A stretch of DNA of 64,000 bases from contig NZ_VCLB01000012.1 of assembly GCF_005924265.1 (NCBI RefSeq), forward strand, positions 16,745-80,744, read 5' to 3'. Each line of letters begins with the position of its first letter. Positions within the stretch are counted from its first letter, which is position 1. The DNA comes from Martelella lutilitoris (lineage in GTDB: Bacteria > Pseudomonadota > Alphaproteobacteria > Rhizobiales > Rhizobiaceae). A program made the translations under genes and the position numbers. Below, piece by piece: positions 9,209 through 20,879 of the stretch. A model generated the notes under the pieces. The model was not told the origin of the DNA. It was given only the letters and a program-made list of their open reading frames with translations, and did no database searches.

Positions 9209-10123
9209 ATGACATCCAAGATGAACGATCCGGAACACGCGATGACCATGGAAGCGCTCGATCTTCTTCAGGCAGCCGAACGCGCCGGCGCGGCCCCGGC
9301 CGTGAGCACGGCGCTTCTGCAGGAAGGCATTCTGGGCCGTATAGGCTCGCTTGAAACCCGCATTGCCCGCACGCCCGGCGAAATCGAGGCCGCGCAGGCG
9401 GTGCGCTATCGTGTCTTCGTCGACGAGATGCAGGCCCGTCTTCCGGCTGACGCCATGCGCGCCAAGCGCGATTTCGACCGGTGGGACGAAATCTGCGACC
9501 ACCTGCTCGTACTCGACACCAAGCTCGACGGCGATGTCGAGGACCAGATCGTGGCAACCTACCGGCTTCTGCGCCACGAGGTGGCGATGGAGCATGGCGG
9601 GTTCTATTCCGATGCGGAATACCAGACCGACAAGCTCGTCGCCCGTCATCCCGATGTCCGCTTCATGGAGCTCGGCCGCTCCTGCGTGCTGCCGGATTAC
9701 CGCAGCAAGCGCACCGTCGAACTGCTCTGGCAGGGCAACTGGGCCTATGCGCTGAAGCACAATATCGGCGTCATGTTCGGCTGCGCCTCCTTCCACGGCA
9801 CGAACCCGGCCGAGCACGCCATGGCGCTCTCCTTTCTCTACCACAATGCCCGCGCCACCGGCGAATGGGCGGTCAACGCGCAGCCGGAACTTGCCGTCGA
9901 CATGAACCTGATGAGCGCCGAAGATGTCTCCGGACGCCGGGCGCTGACCGGTCTGCCGCCGCTGATCAAGGGCTATCTGCGCCTCGGCGCGATGGTGGGC
10001 GATGGCGCGGTCATCGACCATGCCTTCAACACGACCGATGTGCTTGTGGTTCTGCCGATTTCTTCGATCTCCGACCGCTATCTCAACTATTACGGCGCCG
10101 ACGCCGGCCGTTTCGCGAGCTGA
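9209..10123 (+). CDS. olsB: L-ornithine N-alpha-acyltransferase (ornithine lipid synthesis, first step)
   Basis: OlsB transfers a 3-hydroxyacyl group from acyl-ACP to ornithine, giving lyso-ornithine lipid. The 304-residue product has the OlsB-like GNAT fold: an AVRYRVFVDEM motif, the FMELGRSCVLPDYR block and the GCASFHGTNP block typical of the rhizobial enzyme. I used the ATG at 9209; the frame is open further upstream without family-like sequence, and later ATGs at 9221 and 9242 are possible. It follows lspA and precedes mutS as in Sinorhizobium, and its partner olsA lies at 21410. Confidence 0.88.
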   Translation: MTSKMNDPEHAMTMEALDLLQAAERAGAAPAVSTALLQEGILGRIGSLETRIARTPGEIEAAQAVRYRVFVDEMQARLPADAMRAKRDFDRWDEICDHLLVLDTKLDGDVEDQIVATYRLLRHEVAMEHGGFYSDAEYQTDKLVARHPDVRFMELGRSCVLPDYRSKRTVELLWQGNWAYALKHNIGVMFGCASFHGTNPAEHAMALSFLYHNARATGEWAVNAQPELAVDMNLMSAEDVSGRRALTGLPPLIKGYLRLGAMVGDGAVIDHAFNTTDVLVVLPISSISDRYLNYYGADAGRFAS

Positions 10124-10480
10124 AATTTCGGAGAGCGGCGCATAGCCCCCGACAATCTCCTCCCTTGGGGGGAGATGTCGCGAACGCGACAGAAAGGGGG
10201 AGGGGCATAAGCCGTGGGCTTCCGAATCTGCGGACAGGTTTTCACTCCTCTCTGCCCCTGTCGGGGCATCTCTCCCTCAAGGGAAGGGATTTTTGCTGCA
10301 AGGCGTCCGCGGGAATAGACAGCTATAAATCGGCTGAACTTTCAGCACGTCTGCTTCGGGCCGCTCGCAACCGGCCCGCCACCATCACGTTTTGCCCAGC
10401 TTTCTTGCCGCCGACACTTTCGAGCCGCGAAAATTCGTGACAGATGAAGAGGGCAATTCCCTTCATTTCGAGCGTGCGCC
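10124..10480. repeat. Intergenic region with long imperfect inverted repeat
   Basis: This 357-bp gap between olsB and mutS contains two arms in inverted orientation, about 10156-10206 and 10245-10287. The left arm reads CTCCCTTGGGGGGAGATGTC and the right arm reversed reads CTTCCCTTGAGGGAGAGATG. Each arm also has a small internal hairpin (TGTCGCgaacGCGACA, and GCCCCtgtcGGGGC). It resembles palindromic intergenic elements common in rhizobia. No coding signal is seen. The rest of the gap should contain the mutS promoter. Confidence 0.7.
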
Positions 10481-13210
10481 GTGGCAGACGATAATCGTAT
10501 TCCGACCGAAGAACTGATTTCCGAGGAAAGCCGGGCATCGGCGACGCCGATGATGGAGCAGTATATCGAGATCAAGGCGGCCAATCCCGATCTCCTGCTG
10601 TTCTATCGCATGGGCGATTTTTACGAGTTGTTCTTCGACGACGCGGTGGAGGCGGCGCGGGCGCTGTCGATCACGCTGACCAAGCGCGGCCAGCATCTCG
10701 GCCGCGATATCCCGATGTGCGGCGTGCCGGTCCATGCGGCCGATGACTATCTGCAGAAGCTGATCGCCCTCGGCTTTCGCGTCGCCGTTTGCGAGCAGAC
10801 GGAAGACCCCGCCGAGGCGAAGAAGCGCGGCGCGAAGTCTGTTGTCCGGCGCGACGTCACCCGGCTCGTGACCGCCGGTACGTTGACGGAAGAAAAATTG
10901 CTGGCGCCGGGCGAGAGCAATTTCCTGATGGCGCTTGCGCGGGTGAAGGGCGAGGGCGAGGCTGCCTACGGTCTCGCCTGGATCGATATTTCCACCGGCG
11001 TCTTCCGTCTGTGCGCCACCTCCGAAAGCCGGCTCGCCGCCGACATCATGCGGGTGGAACCGCGCGAACTGATCGTCTCCGACACGCTTTTCGCCGAGGC
11101 GAGGCTGCGGCCTGTCTTCGATCTTCTCGGCCGCGCGGTCGCGCCGCAACCGGCGGTTCTGTTCGACAGCGCCACGGCGAAGGACCGGCTGTCGCGCTTC
11201 TTCGGCGTGGCGACGCTGGATGGCTTCGGCCGGTTTTCGCGGCCCGAGCTTTCGGCCGCCGCCGCCGCCGTTGCCTATGTCGAGAAGACCCAGATCAACG
11301 AACGTCCGGCGCTCGGCATTCCAGAGCAGGACGGCGCTTCGGCGTCGATGTTCATCGATCCGGCGACCCGCACCAATCTGGAACTCGTTCGCACCATGAA
11401 TGGCGGTCGCGACGGCTCGCTCTTGAAGGCCATCGACCGGACGGTCACCAGCGGCGGCGCGCGGCTTCTCAGCGAGCGGCTGATGTCGCCGCTGACCGAT
11501 CCGGAGGACGTGCATGGGCGGCTCGATTCGGTCGGCTTCTTCCTTGATGAGGTCAGCCTGTCCTCGTCGCTTCGTGATGAACTGAAGCGATTGCCCGACA
11601 TGCCGCGCGCGCTGTCGCGGCTGGCGCTCGATCGCGGCGGGCCGCGCGACCTCGGGGCGATCCTGAAAGGACTGGAAGCCGCCCGCGCCATCGCTGACAT
11701 GCTGAAGCCGGCGACGCTGCCGGCGGAGCTCTCCGGCGCGCTTGACGCGCTTGAGGCCATGCCCGCCGATCTGGAGACGGCCCTTGCCGAAACGCTTGCC
11801 GAAGAACTGCCGCTCCTGAAACGCGACGGCGGTTTCGTCCGCGAAGGCGCCGATGAACGGCTCGACGAGGCGCGCGGCCTGCGCGACACGTCGCGGCGGG
11901 TGATCGCGGGTCTTCAGGCGCAATATGCCGAGGAGACCGGCGTCAAGGCGCTGAAGATCAAGCACAACAATATGCTTGGCTATTTCATCGAGGTGACCAG
12001 CGGCAATTCGAAGGCGCTGACGGAGGGCGACGCGGCCAAGGCCAAGTTCATCCACCGCCAGACCATGGCGAATGCGATGCGCTTCACCACCGCCGAGCTT
12101 GCCGATCTTGAAAGCCGGATCGCCAATGCGGCCGGCGAGGCGCTGGCAATCGAGCTTGAAACCTTCGAGGGACTGCGCCGGGCCGTCGTCGACAATGCCG
12201 AGCGGCTGAAGCAGGGCGCGCATGCATTGTCCGTGCTTGATGTTTCCGCCGGTTTCGCGGTTCTGGCGGAGGCGGAGGCTTATTGCCGGCCGATGGTCGA
12301 CGACACGACGGCCTTCGAGATCAAGGGCGGACGCCACCCCGTGGTCGAACAGGCGCTCGCGCGCCAGTCGGCGGGGCCCTTCGTTGCCAATGACTGCACG
12401 CTCTCGCCCGAAAGCGGCGACAAGGGCCGGCTCTGGCTCCTGACGGGACCGAACATGGGCGGCAAGTCGACCTTCCTGCGGCAGAACGCGCTGATCGCGA
12501 TCCTTGCCCAGACCGGCGCCTATGTGCCGGCGGCAAGCGCTCATATCGGCATTGTCGACCGGCTGTTTTCCCGCGTCGGCGCTTCCGATGACCTGGCGCG
12601 CGGGCGCTCGACCTTCATGGTCGAGATGGTGGAGACAGCGGCGATCCTCAATCAGGCGGGACCGCGCTCGCTGGTCATTCTCGACGAGATCGGACGCGGC
12701 ACGGCGACCTTTGACGGCTTGTCGATTGCCTGGGCGACCGTGGAGCACCTGCATGACGTCAATGGCTGCCGCGGCCTGTTCGCCACCCATTTTCACGAGT
12801 TGACCGCGCTTTCGGAAAAGCTGCCGCGCCTCGTCAACGCCACGATGCGGGTGAAGGAATGGAAGGGCGAGGTCGTGTTCCTGCACGAGGTCGGGCCGGG
12901 GGCGGCGGATCGCTCCTACGGCATCCAGGTCGCGCGCCTTGCCGGCCTGCCCTCAGCCGTTGTCAAGCGGGCGAAGAATGTGCTGGCCCGGCTGGAGGAC
13001 GCCGACCGCAAGAACCCGGCGGCAAGCCTGATCGATGACCTGCCGCTCTTCCAGGCGGCCATCCGCGCGCCCGAGCCCGAGGCGAAGCCCTCCGAAGTCG
13101 AGGCGATGCTGAGTGGCCTGAGGCCCGACGACATGACCCCCCGCGAGGCGCTGGAAGCGCTCTATGCGCTGAAGCGGAAAATTGAGGATGATGTTTCCCT
13201 TGAGGGGTGA
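10481..13210 (+). CDS. mutS: DNA mismatch repair protein MutS
   Basis: MutS recognises mismatches and small loops and recruits MutL. The 909-residue protein has the mismatch-binding Phe-x-Glu motif in RMGDFYELF (about residues 44-52), connector and core domains, and the C-terminal ABC-type ATPase. In the ATPase, Walker [14 protein letters not shown], the signature region and Walker [17 protein letters not shown] are intact, and the helix-turn-helix dimer region ends the protein. The GTG start fits the N terminus before the conserved ARALSITLT block. It is next to glnD, as in rhizobial genomes. Confidence 0.97.
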   Translation: MADDNRIPTEELISEESRASATPMMEQYIEIKAANPDLLLFYRMGDFYELFFDDAVEAARALSITLTKRGQHLGRDIPMCGVPVHAADDYLQKLIALGFRVAVCEQTEDPAEAKKRGAKSVVRRDVTRLVTAGTLTEEKLLAPGESNFLMALARVKGEGEAAYGLAWIDISTGVFRLCATSESRLAADIMRVEPRELIVSDTLFAEARLRPVFDLLGRAVAPQPAVLFDSATAKDRLSRFFGVATLDGFGRFSRPELSAAAAAVAYVEKTQINERPALGIPEQDGASASMFIDPATRTNLELVRTMNGGRDGSLLKAIDRTVTSGGARLLSERLMSPLTDPEDVHGRLDSVGFFLDEVSLSSSLRDELKRLPDMPRALSRLALDRGGPRDLGAILKGLEAARAIADMLKPATLPAELSGALDALEAMPADLETALAETLAEELPLLKRDGGFVREGADERLDEARGLRDTSRRVIAGLQAQYAEETGVKALKIKHNNMLGYFIEVTSGNSKALTEGDAAKAKFIHRQTMANAMRFTTAELADLESRIANAAGEALAIELETFEGLRRAVVDNAERLKQGAHALSVLDVSAGFAVLAEAEAYCRPMVDDTTAFEIKGGRHPVVEQALARQSAGPFVANDCTLSPESGDKGRLWLLTGPNMGGKSTFLRQNALIAILAQTGAYVPAASAHIGIVDRLFSRVGASDDLARGRSTFMVEMVETAAILNQAGPRSLVILDEIGRGTATFDGLSIAWATVEHLHDVNGCRGLFATHFHELTALSEKLPRLVNATMRVKEWKGEVVFLHEVGPGAADRSYGIQVARLAGLPSAVVKRAKNVLARLEDADRKNPAASLIDDLPLFQAAIRAPEPEAKPSEVEAMLSGLRPDDMTPREALEALYALKRKIEDDVSLEG

Positions 13211-13264
13211 TTTGCTTTAAGACGACACCGGCGACAGGTAAGCCGCAGGTGTAAGGGCAAGTCC

Positions 13265-16177
13265 ATGCAGAATTCCGCAAACGAACAGCGCGAACGCGCG
13301 TCAGAGCAGACCGTCAAGAGCAGCGCCCGCAAGGCGCAGCCTGATGCCTTTGCGATGACGGAGGCGCTCGATCCTGCAAAGCTGAAGGCGGAACTGCGTT
13401 CGATCGCAAAGAAAAACGGCGGAAATCCTGACAAGCTGCGTCAGGCCGTGCTTGCCCATCTGAAAGAGGTCAATGCCGCAGGCCGGAAGCGCGCTTACGA
13501 GATCCTCAAGGAAAACGGCGGCGGGCTGGAATGCGCCCGGCGGATTTCCTGGCTGCAGGACCAGATCCTGATCGCGTTGCATGGGCTCGTGGTTCAGTCG
13601 ATCTATCCCGAAACCAACAGCGAATTCACGATCACCGCCGTCGGCGGCTATGGGCGCGGCACGCTTGCGCCCGGTTCCGATATCGACCTGTTGTTTCTGA
13701 TCAACGGGGCCGACCGCGCCGAGACGTTGAAATCGATCGAATATGTGCTCTACATGCTCTGGGACATGGGGCTGAAGGTCGGTCACGCCACCCGCAGCGT
13801 CGCCGAGTGCATCAAGCTTTCCAAGTCCGACATGACGATCCGCACCTCGATCCTGGAGATGCGCTATATCGCCGGCCGCAAGTCGCTCGCCGATACGCTG
13901 GAACGCCGTTTCGACGAGGAAATCGTCGCCAATACCGCGCCGGAATTCATCGCCGCCAAGCTCGCCGAGCGCGACCAGCGTCACCAGAAATCCTTCGACA
14001 CGCGCTATCTGGTGGTCCCCAATGTCAAGGAGGGCAAGGGTGGGCTTCGCGATCTCAACACGCTGTTCTGGATCGCCAAATATTTCTACCGGGTGCCTGA
14101 GCCGGCCGAACTTGTCGATCTCGGCGTGTTGTCGCGCCAGGAAATGAAGCTTTTCCTGCGCGCGGAGGATTTTCTCTGGGCCGTGCGCTGTCACATGCAC
14201 TTCCTCACCGGCAAGGCGGAGGAGCGTCTGTCCTTCGATATCCAGAGCGAGATCGCCGAAGCGCTCGATTATCAGGACCGGCCCGGCCTTTCCGCCGTCG
14301 AGCGGTTCATGAAGCACTATTTTCTTGTCGCCAAGGATGTCGGCGATCTGACCCGCATCTTCTGCTCCGACCTTGAGGAGCAACAGGCCAAGGCCGCGCC
14401 GACGCTTCCCCGCGCCGTCTGGTCGAAATTCGCCAAGCGCCAGCGCAAGATCCCCGGCTCGCTCGAATTCGTCTCCGATAGCGGCCGCATCGCTCTTGCC
14501 GAACCGGACGTCTTCAGGAAGGACCCGGTGGCGATCATCCGCTTTTTCTATGTCGCCGTCATCAACGATCTCGAATTCCACCCCGACGCGCTGAAGGTCG
14601 TGACCCGCTCGCTGTCGCTGATCAATACGGAACTGCGCGAAAACGAGGAGGCGAACCGGCTGTTCCTGTCGATCCTGACCTCGCGCAACAAGCCGGCGCT
14701 CTATCTGAGGCGCATGAACGAGGCCGGCGTGCTCGGCCGTTTCCTGCCGGAATTCGGCCGCATCGTCTCGATGATGCAGTTCAACATGTATCACCACTTC
14801 ACCGTGGACGAGCATCTGATCCGCGCCGTTGACGTCTTGTCCGAAATCGACAATGCCGGCGGCGAAAGCGAGATGCATCCGCTCGCCGCCCGTCTGATCA
14901 CTTCGGTTGAGGATCGCACGGCGCTCTATGTGGCTGTACTGCTGCATGACGTCGCCAAGGGGCGCAAGGAGGATCACTCGATCGCCGGCGCCCGGCTTGC
15001 GCGCAAGATCTGCCCGCGCCTCGGCCTCAGCGTCAAGCAGACCGAGCTTGTCGCCTGGCTGATCGAGTTCCACCTTCTGATGTCGATGACCTCGCAGACC
15101 CGCGACCTCAACGACCGCAAGACGGTGGTCGACTTCGCCGACAAGGTCCAGTCGCTCGACCGCCTCAACATGCTGCTGATCCTGACGGTCTGCGATATCC
15201 GCGCCGTCGGTCCCGATGTGTGGAACGGCTGGAAGGGCCAGCTTCTGCGCACGCTCTATTACGAGACCGAAATCCTGCTTTCCGGCGGTTTCTCCGCCGT
15301 GTCCCGCAAGGCCCGCACGGAGCACGCGATCGAGCAACTCGACAATGCGCTCGAGGGCTGGGGCGACAATGAGCGGCACAAATACGCCAATCTGCACTAT
15401 CAGAACTACATGCTCTCCGTGCCGCTGGAAGACCAGGTGCGCCATGCCCGCTTCATCCGCGATGCCGACAAGGAGCGCAAGCTCTTTGTCACCATGGTGC
15501 GCACCAACGCCTTCCACGACATCACCGAGATCACCCTTCTCGCGCCCGACCATCCGCGCCTTCTGTCGATCATTGCTGGCGCGTGCGCGGCGACCGGCGC
15601 CAATATCGCCGACGCCCAGATCTTCACCACTGCAGACGGTCGCGCGCTCGATACGATCCTGCTGAACCGCGCCTTCGACGACGACGCGGATGAACTGCGC
15701 CGCGCCAAGACGATCGGTCGGCTGATCGAGGACGTGCTGACCGGGCGCAAGCACCTGAACGACCTGATCGCCGCGCGCACGCGCGAGCGCCGCACGGTGC
15801 ACGCCTTCTCGGTGCCGACCCATGTCTCGGTCACCAACAAGCTCTCCAACATCTTCACCGTGATCGAGATCGAGTGTCTGGACCGGACCGGCCTTCTCGC
15901 CGACGTCACCCAGACGCTTTCGGAACTCTCGCTCGATATCCAGACGGCACGGATCACGACCTTCGGCGAGAAGGTGATCGACAGTTTCTATGTGACCGAT
16001 CTTGTCGGGGCCAAGATCACCAACGAGAACCGTCAGGCGGCGATCGTCGAGCGGATGAAGGCGGTGCTGGAAGACAAGGGCGATGCCTATCGCAAGGGCA
16101 TGCCGCAGGGCATGCTGCTGCCGGCAGAGAACGGCCAGGAGGCCATTCCGGTCAAAGACGACGGAAACCGTCAATGA
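13265..16177 (+). CDS. glnD: Bifunctional uridylyltransferase/uridylyl-removing enzyme GlnD
   Basis: GlnD senses glutamine and adds or removes UMP on PII proteins, so it sits at the top of nitrogen control. The 970-residue protein has a nucleotidyltransferase domain ([18 protein letters not shown]), the GlnD linker domain, an HD hydrolase domain ([26 protein letters not shown]) and two C-terminal ACT domains, the last starting [17 protein letters not shown]. All expected catalytic residues are visible. The stop overlaps the start of murJ (ATGA). Functionally it links with rpoN at the left end of the window. Confidence 0.97.
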   Translation: MQNSANEQRERASEQTVKSSARKAQPDAFAMTEALDPAKLKAELRSIAKKNGGNPDKLRQAVLAHLKEVNAAGRKRAYEILKENGGGLECARRISWLQDQILIALHGLVVQSIYPETNSEFTITAVGGYGRGTLAPGSDIDLLFLINGADRAETLKSIEYVLYMLWDMGLKVGHATRSVAECIKLSKSDMTIRTSILEMRYIAGRKSLADTLERRFDEEIVANTAPEFIAAKLAERDQRHQKSFDTRYLVVPNVKEGKGGLRDLNTLFWIAKYFYRVPEPAELVDLGVLSRQEMKLFLRAEDFLWAVRCHMHFLTGKAEERLSFDIQSEIAEALDYQDRPGLSAVERFMKHYFLVAKDVGDLTRIFCSDLEEQQAKAAPTLPRAVWSKFAKRQRKIPGSLEFVSDSGRIALAEPDVFRKDPVAIIRFFYVAVINDLEFHPDALKVVTRSLSLINTELRENEEANRLFLSILTSRNKPALYLRRMNEAGVLGRFLPEFGRIVSMMQFNMYHHFTVDEHLIRAVDVLSEIDNAGGESEMHPLAARLITSVEDRTALYVAVLLHDVAKGRKEDHSIAGARLARKICPRLGLSVKQTELVAWLIEFHLLMSMTSQTRDLNDRKTVVDFADKVQSLDRLNMLLILTVCDIRAVGPDVWNGWKGQLLRTLYYETEILLSGGFSAVSRKARTEHAIEQLDNALEGWGDNERHKYANLHYQNYMLSVPLEDQVRHARFIRDADKERKLFVTMVRTNAFHDITEITLLAPDHPRLLSIIAGACAATGANIADAQIFTTADGRALDTILLNRAFDDDADELRRAKTIGRLIEDVLTGRKHLNDLIAARTRERRTVHAFSVPTHVSVTNKLSNIFTVIEIECLDRTGLLADVTQTLSELSLDIQTARITTFGEKVIDSFYVTDLVGAKITNENRQAAIVERMKAVLEDKGDAYRKGMPQGMLLPAENGQEAIPVKDDGNRQ

Positions 16178-17742
16178 GCCTCGCCGGCAAGTTCGCCACC
16201 GTCGGCGGCGCCACATTCGCAAGCCGGTTGCTCGGTTTCGCCCGCGAGACGATGATGGCCGCCGCCCTCGGCAATGGCGCCATGGCCGACGTGTTCTACG
16301 CCGCTTTCCGCTTCCCGAACCTTTTCCGCCGACTTTTCGCCGAAGGCGCGTTCAACGCCGCCTTCGTGCCGCTGTTCTCCAAGGAGATCGAGGAAAACGG
16401 CGTTGACGGGGCCAAACGCTTTTCCGAGCAGGTGTTCGGCGTCCTGTTTTCCTTTCTCCTTGTCATCACCGTGGTGATGGAACTGGCGATGCCGCTTCTG
16501 GTGCGTTTCATCATCGCGCCGGGCTTTGCCGATGATGCGGAAAAGTTCGAGATGACCGTGCGGCTCGCCTCGGTCATGTTCCCCTATCTGATCTGCATGT
16601 CGCTGATGGCGATGATGAGCGGCATGCTGAACTCGCTGCACCGCTATTTCGCCGCCGCGATCGCGCCAGTGTTTCTCAACCTGGTTCTGATCGGGGTCCT
16701 GGCCTATGGCGTCTATGCGGGCGCCGATCCGGAACACATGGCGCGCAATCTCTCCTGGGGCGTGCTCGGGGCGGGCATCATCCAGCTTGGCGTCGTCTAT
16801 ATCGACGTCCGCCGGGCCGGCATGCGGCTCACCTTCCGTTTGCCCAAGGTCACGCCGAAGATCCGCCGTCTCGTCGCGCTCGCCGTGCCGGCGGCGGTGA
16901 CCGGCGGCGTCATCCAGATCAACCAGATCATCGGCCAGGCGGTCGCCTCCGGCAAGGACGGGGCGATCTCGGCGCTGCAATATGCCGACCGGCTCTACCA
17001 GCTGCCGCTCGGCGTCGTCGGGGTTGCCGGCGGGGTCGTGCTGCTGCCGGAACTTTCGCGGGCGCTGAAGGCCGGCAACGCTTCCGAAGCCTCGCATATC
17101 CAGAACCGGACCATCGAATTCGTGCTGTTCCTCACCGTCCCGGCCGCCTTCGGGCTGATGGTGATCTCGCCGGAGATCACCCGCGTGCTTTACGAGCGCG
17201 GCGCCTTCGGGCCGGAAACGACGGCGCTGGTGGCGGCAATCATGACGGTCTATGCCTTCGGCCTTCCGGCCTTTGCGCTGACAAAGGCGCTGCAGCCGGC
17301 CTTCTATGCGCGCGAGAACACCAAACTGCCGATGCGCTTCACGCTGGTCGCTGTCGTGATCAACTCGATCCTGGCGATTTCGCTGTTTCCGATTCTCGCC
17401 GAACGCGGCATCGCGCTCGCCGAAGTGGTCTCGGGCTGGACCAATGTTCTGCTTCTGGCGACAACCCTCGTCATCACCGGCCATCTGCGCTTCGACAAGC
17501 TGCTGATGCGGCGCGGGCCGCTGATCATCGCAAGCGCCATTGCCATGGCTTTTTCCGTGCGGCTGGCGGCCGGGCGCATGTCCCAATGGTTTGCGCCGGA
17601 GGCGGCCTTCCTGCAGCAGCTTGGCGGGCTTTTGATCCTGCTGGGCTTGGCGGCGATCGTCTATTTCGGCCTGGTTCTGGCAACCGGCGGCGTCAACCGC
17701 GCGCTGCTCGGGCGGCTGGTGAGGCGCGGCCGCAAGAGTTAG
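16174..17742 (+). CDS. murJ: Lipid II flippase MurJ (MviN)
   Basis: MurJ flips lipid II across the inner membrane for peptidoglycan synthesis. The 522-residue product is hydrophobic with about 14 helices. It has the family N terminus ([17 protein letters not shown]) and the conserved [20 protein letters not shown] block in helix 2. The ATG at 16174 overlaps the glnD stop; a longer frame from 15874 runs through glnD and is not used. The glnD-murJ coupling is standard in Rhizobiales. Confidence 0.96.
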   Translation: MSLAGKFATVGGATFASRLLGFARETMMAAALGNGAMADVFYAAFRFPNLFRRLFAEGAFNAAFVPLFSKEIEENGVDGAKRFSEQVFGVLFSFLLVITVVMELAMPLLVRFIIAPGFADDAEKFEMTVRLASVMFPYLICMSLMAMMSGMLNSLHRYFAAAIAPVFLNLVLIGVLAYGVYAGADPEHMARNLSWGVLGAGIIQLGVVYIDVRRAGMRLTFRLPKVTPKIRRLVALAVPAAVTGGVIQINQIIGQAVASGKDGAISALQYADRLYQLPLGVVGVAGGVVLLPELSRALKAGNASEASHIQNRTIEFVLFLTVPAAFGLMVISPEITRVLYERGAFGPETTALVAAIMTVYAFGLPAFALTKALQPAFYARENTKLPMRFTLVAVVINSILAISLFPILAERGIALAEVVSGWTNVLLLATTLVITGHLRFDKLLMRRGPLIIASAIAMAFSVRLAAGRMSQWFAPEAAFLQQLGGLLILLGLAAIVYFGLVLATGGVNRALLGRLVRRGRKS

Positions 17743-17838
17743 CGCGCTTGCCCGTTTGACCTGCCGCCGCCTGCGGTGCATAAGCGCACTCGACATTCAA
17801 CAGACCGGGCCTTCCACCCGTCCGAAAGAGACCAAGAC

Positions 17839-18900
17839 ATGAGCGAATTCAAGCCGCAAATCTTCTCCGGCGTGCAGCCGACCGGCAATCTTCATCTCGG
17901 CAATTATCTCGGCGCATTGCGCAAATTCGTCGCCCTGCAGGAGCAGATGGACTGCATCTACTGCGTCGTCGACCTGCATTCGATCACCGCGCAACTCGTC
18001 CATGACGACCTGAAAAGCCAGACGCGCTCGATCACGGCGGCTTATCTCGCCTCCGGTATCGATCCGGTGAAGCATATCGTCTTCAACCAGTCCGCCGTGC
18101 CGCAGCATGCCGAGCTTGCCTGGATCTTCAACTGTGTCGCCCGCATCGGCTGGATGAACCGGATGACCCAGTTCAAGGACAAGGCCGGCAAGGACCGCGA
18201 GAACGCCTCGCTCGGCCTTCTGGCCTATCCAAGCCTGATGGCGGCCGACATTCTCGTCTATCGCGCCACCCATGTGCCGGTCGGCGACGACCAGAAGCAG
18301 CATCTCGAGCTGACCCGCGACATCGCCATGAAGTTCAACCTCGATTTTGCCAAGAAGATCAAGGAGATCGGCAAGGGCGTTGACATCACAGTCGGCGACC
18401 AGCCTGTCCATGCCTTCTTCCCGATGGTCGAGCCGCTGATCGAGGGGCCTGCGCCGCGCGTGATGAGCCTGAAGGACGGTTCGAAGAAGATGTCGAAATC
18501 GGATCCCTCCGACCTGTCGCGCATCAACCTCACCGATGATGCCGAAACCGTCGCCCGCAAGATCCGCAAGGCGAAGACCGATCCGGATGCGTTGCCGAGC
18601 GAGGTCGACGGGCTGAAGGGCCGCCCCGAGGCCGACAATCTCGTCGGCATCTTCGCCGCCCTTTCCGATCGCACCAAGGCCGATGTGCTGACCGAGTATG
18701 GCGGGCAGCAGTTCTCGCAGTTCAAGCCGGCGCTGGCCGAGCTCGCTGTCAACGTCCTGTCGCCGGTCAATGCCGAGATGCGCCGGCTGATCGACGATCC
18801 GGCCCATATCGACGCCGTGCTGAAGGATGGTTCTGAGCGGGCCGGAGCCATTGCCGAGAAGACGATGAAGGACGTGCACGAGATCGTCGGCCTGCTCTGA
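17839..18900 (+). CDS. trpS: Tryptophanyl-tRNA synthetase
   Basis: This class I synthetase charges tRNA-Trp. The 353-residue product shows the HIGH-type motif in [17 protein letters not shown] (residues about 12-28), the KMSKS motif [10 protein letters not shown] and the tryptophan-pocket region. The ATG at 17839 is preceded by an AAAGAGA stretch and gives the family N terminus; an in-frame ATG at 17776 adds unrelated residues. It follows murJ with a 96-bp gap. Confidence 0.96.
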   Translation: MSEFKPQIFSGVQPTGNLHLGNYLGALRKFVALQEQMDCIYCVVDLHSITAQLVHDDLKSQTRSITAAYLASGIDPVKHIVFNQSAVPQHAELAWIFNCVARIGWMNRMTQFKDKAGKDRENASLGLLAYPSLMAADILVYRATHVPVGDDQKQHLELTRDIAMKFNLDFAKKIKEIGKGVDITVGDQPVHAFFPMVEPLIEGPAPRVMSLKDGSKKMSKSDPSDLSRINLTDDAETVARKIRKAKTDPDALPSEVDGLKGRPEADNLVGIFAALSDRTKADVLTEYGGQQFSQFKPALAELAVNVLSPVNAEMRRLIDDPAHIDAVLKDGSERAGAIAEKTMKDVHEIVGLL

Positions 18901-19046
18901 CGCTTGCTTTTGCGTCATCTATGCTATGATGCGGCGTTCGGATCGCCGGCATGACGTTGCCTGAGAAGGCCTTCTTCTTGCCGGCTCGGCCTTCTGTGCC
19001 GGGCCTTGCAGCGGTTCGTTGCCGGACAACACGGAGTTTCGCAAAC

Positions 19047-19538
19047 ATGGTTTCCAAACGACTTTCCGGCGAGGCCGGACATCGCCGTAAATTCATGGCC
19101 ATTGTCGACGATACGCCGGAATGCAGCCGCGCCGTGCGCTATGCCGGTCGGCGCGCCAAGAACTCCAATGGCGGGCTGGTGCTCTGCTATGTGATCCCCG
19201 AACACGAGGTCCAGCAGTGGATCGGCGTGCAGGAATTCATGCGGGCGGAGGCCCGCGAAGAGGCCGAGGCGATCGTTAACAAGGTGGCCGAGGCCGCACG
19301 CGAAGGCATCGGTATCGAGCCCGAGATCGTCATCCGCGAGGGCGACAGGTCCGAGCAGATCAACGCCGTGGTCGAGGAAGACCGTGACATAGCCATCCTC
19401 GTGCTGGCCGCAGGTTCGGCCAAGGACGGGCCGGGCCCGCTGGTCTCGCTTTTGGCCGGCCGCGGCAAGGCCTTCACCATTCCCGTCACCGTTCTGCCCG
19501 ACGGGCTGGAGGATGCCGATATCGACGCGCTCTGCTGA
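19047..19538 (+). CDS. Universal stress protein (UspA family)
   Basis: A 163-residue single-domain Usp fold: an N-terminal beta strand FMAIVDDTPECSRAVRYAGRRA, then helices, a second nucleotide-binding strand (IAILVLAAGSAKDGPGPLVS) and the C-terminal strand FTIPVTVLPDGL. The canonical G-2x-G-9x-G ATP motif appears altered, so nucleotide binding is uncertain. The start at 19047 has CGGAG upstream; the frame is open back to 18951 but the extra residues do not match the family. It lies between trpS and nfu. Confidence 0.83.
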   Translation: MVSKRLSGEAGHRRKFMAIVDDTPECSRAVRYAGRRAKNSNGGLVLCYVIPEHEVQQWIGVQEFMRAEAREEAEAIVNKVAEAAREGIGIEPEIVIREGDRSEQINAVVEEDRDIAILVLAAGSAKDGPGPLVSLLAGRGKAFTIPVTVLPDGLEDADIDALC

Positions 19539-19612
19539 TGCCCTTGCGGTTGAAGGCCAAAGCGCCGATATAGGGATAAAGCCTTGCCTGACGACAAGAT
19601 TTGGAGATGAAG

Positions 19613-20176
19613 ATGTTCATCCAGACCGAAACGACGCCGAACCCGGCGACCCTGAAATTCCTGCCCGGCAAGATCGTGATGGAAAGCGGCAATGCGGATT
19701 TCCGCTCGGCCGATGACGCGATCGTCTCGCCGCTCGCGACCCGGCTCTTTGCCGTGCCCGGCGTCACTGGCGTGATGTTCGGCTATGATTTCGTCGCCGT
19801 GACCAAGGGCGATCCCGAATGGCAGCACCTGAAGCCCGCAATCCTCGGCGCGATCATGGAGCATTTCATGTCCGGCGCGCCGGTGATGGCCGGCGAGGCT
19901 CCGCAGGTGGAAGACGACAGCGGCGAGGAATTCTTCGACGCCGGCGACGAAACCATCGTCGCCACCATCAAGGAACTGCTCGACACCCGCGTCCGCCCCG
20001 CCGTTGCCCAGGATGGCGGCGACATCACCTTCCGCGGCTATCGCGAGGGCACGGTGTTCCTCAACATGCGCGGCGCCTGCTCGGGCTGCCCCTCCTCGAC
20101 GGCGACGCTGAAGCACGGCGTCCAGAACCTCCTGCATCACTTCGTTCCCGAAGTGGAGCATGTCGAGGCCGTCTGA
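19613..20176 (+). CDS. NifU-like Fe-S cluster carrier (Nfu)
   Basis: Nfu proteins carry assembled 4Fe-4S clusters to target enzymes. The 187-residue product has the Nfu N-terminal domain (FIQTETTPNPATLKFLPG) and a C-terminal NifU domain with the cluster-binding CxxC in RGACSGCPSSTATLKHG. The ATG at 19613 follows GGAG at good spacing; ATGs at 19601 and 19607 are also in frame. The miaB and lipoyl-type radical enzymes it may serve include miaB in the same neighbourhood, which is inference. Confidence 0.92.
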   Translation: MFIQTETTPNPATLKFLPGKIVMESGNADFRSADDAIVSPLATRLFAVPGVTGVMFGYDFVAVTKGDPEWQHLKPAILGAIMEHFMSGAPVMAGEAPQVEDDSGEEFFDAGDETIVATIKELLDTRVRPAVAQDGGDITFRGYREGTVFLNMRGACSGCPSSTATLKHGVQNLLHHFVPEVEHVEAV

Positions 20177-20209
20177 CAACCGTGGCGATACGGTTCTGAA
20201 AGGTCCGCA

Positions 20210-20863
20210 ATGCTGATACTGGCGCTCGATACGGCGCAGGCCGATTGCGCGGCCTGCCTTTTCGATACGACAAGCGATGTCGTGCTTGCCCGCACGGTCG
20301 AGACTATCGGCAAGGGGCACGCCGAACGGCTGATGGCCGTGATTGATGAAACGCTGCAGCGTGCGGGCAGGGCGCCAGCCGGTTTCGACCGGATCGCGGT
20401 CAATGTCGGTCCGGGTTCGTTCACCGGCGTCAGGGTCGGGGTTTCGACGGCCCGCGCTCTGGCGCTTGCGACAAGGACGGAATGCGTCGGCGTTTCATCG
20501 CTTTCCGCGCTCGGCTTTCAGGCGCGGGAGCTTGCGCGGGGCCGCGCCGTCATGGCGACCATCGACGCGCGACGGGGCGAGGCCTATGCCCAGGTTTTCG
20601 GCGCTGACGGACAAGCGCTCACCGAGCCCTCTGCCTTTGCCTATGAAGCGCTGGACGGCCTGATGCGTCGCCACGATGCCCTCGCCTTTGGCACCGGGGC
20701 AAGCGTTGCCGGGCTGGAGGTCGCTGGCGACGTGACCCACATCGAGATCGAGACGATCGCACTGCTTGGCGTCGTTGCCCGTCCGCAAGGGCCGGTGAGC
20801 CCGCTTTATCTGCGCGCGCCAGACGCCAGGCCACAGGCGGGATATGCCGTCGCCCGCCGCTGA
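20210..20863 (+). CDS. tsaB: tRNA threonylcarbamoyladenosine biosynthesis protein TsaB
   Basis: TsaB is the inactive homologue that pairs with TsaD in making t6A at position 37 of ANN-reading tRNAs. The 217-residue ASKHA-fold protein begins MLILALDTAQADCAACLFD and has the family block VNVGPGSFTGVRVGVSTARAL. The gene is followed 16 bp later by rimI, the usual tsaB-rimI pair in Proteobacteria. Confidence 0.94.
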   Translation: MLILALDTAQADCAACLFDTTSDVVLARTVETIGKGHAERLMAVIDETLQRAGRAPAGFDRIAVNVGPGSFTGVRVGVSTARALALATRTECVGVSSLSALGFQARELARGRAVMATIDARRGEAYAQVFGADGQALTEPSAFAYEALDGLMRRHDALAFGTGASVAGLEVAGDVTHIEIETIALLGVVARPQGPVSPLYLRAPDARPQAGYAVARR

Positions 20864-20879
20864 CTGTTCCGGATTTGCC

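Noticed and set aside
13301..16222. Very long open frame (973 codons) antisense to glnD, with similar long antisense frames opposite mutS, rpoN and metK
   Set aside because: High GC at third positions removes stop codons on the opposite strand. The sense genes have full family motifs, while the antisense translations are Arg/Gly/Asp-rich and featureless.
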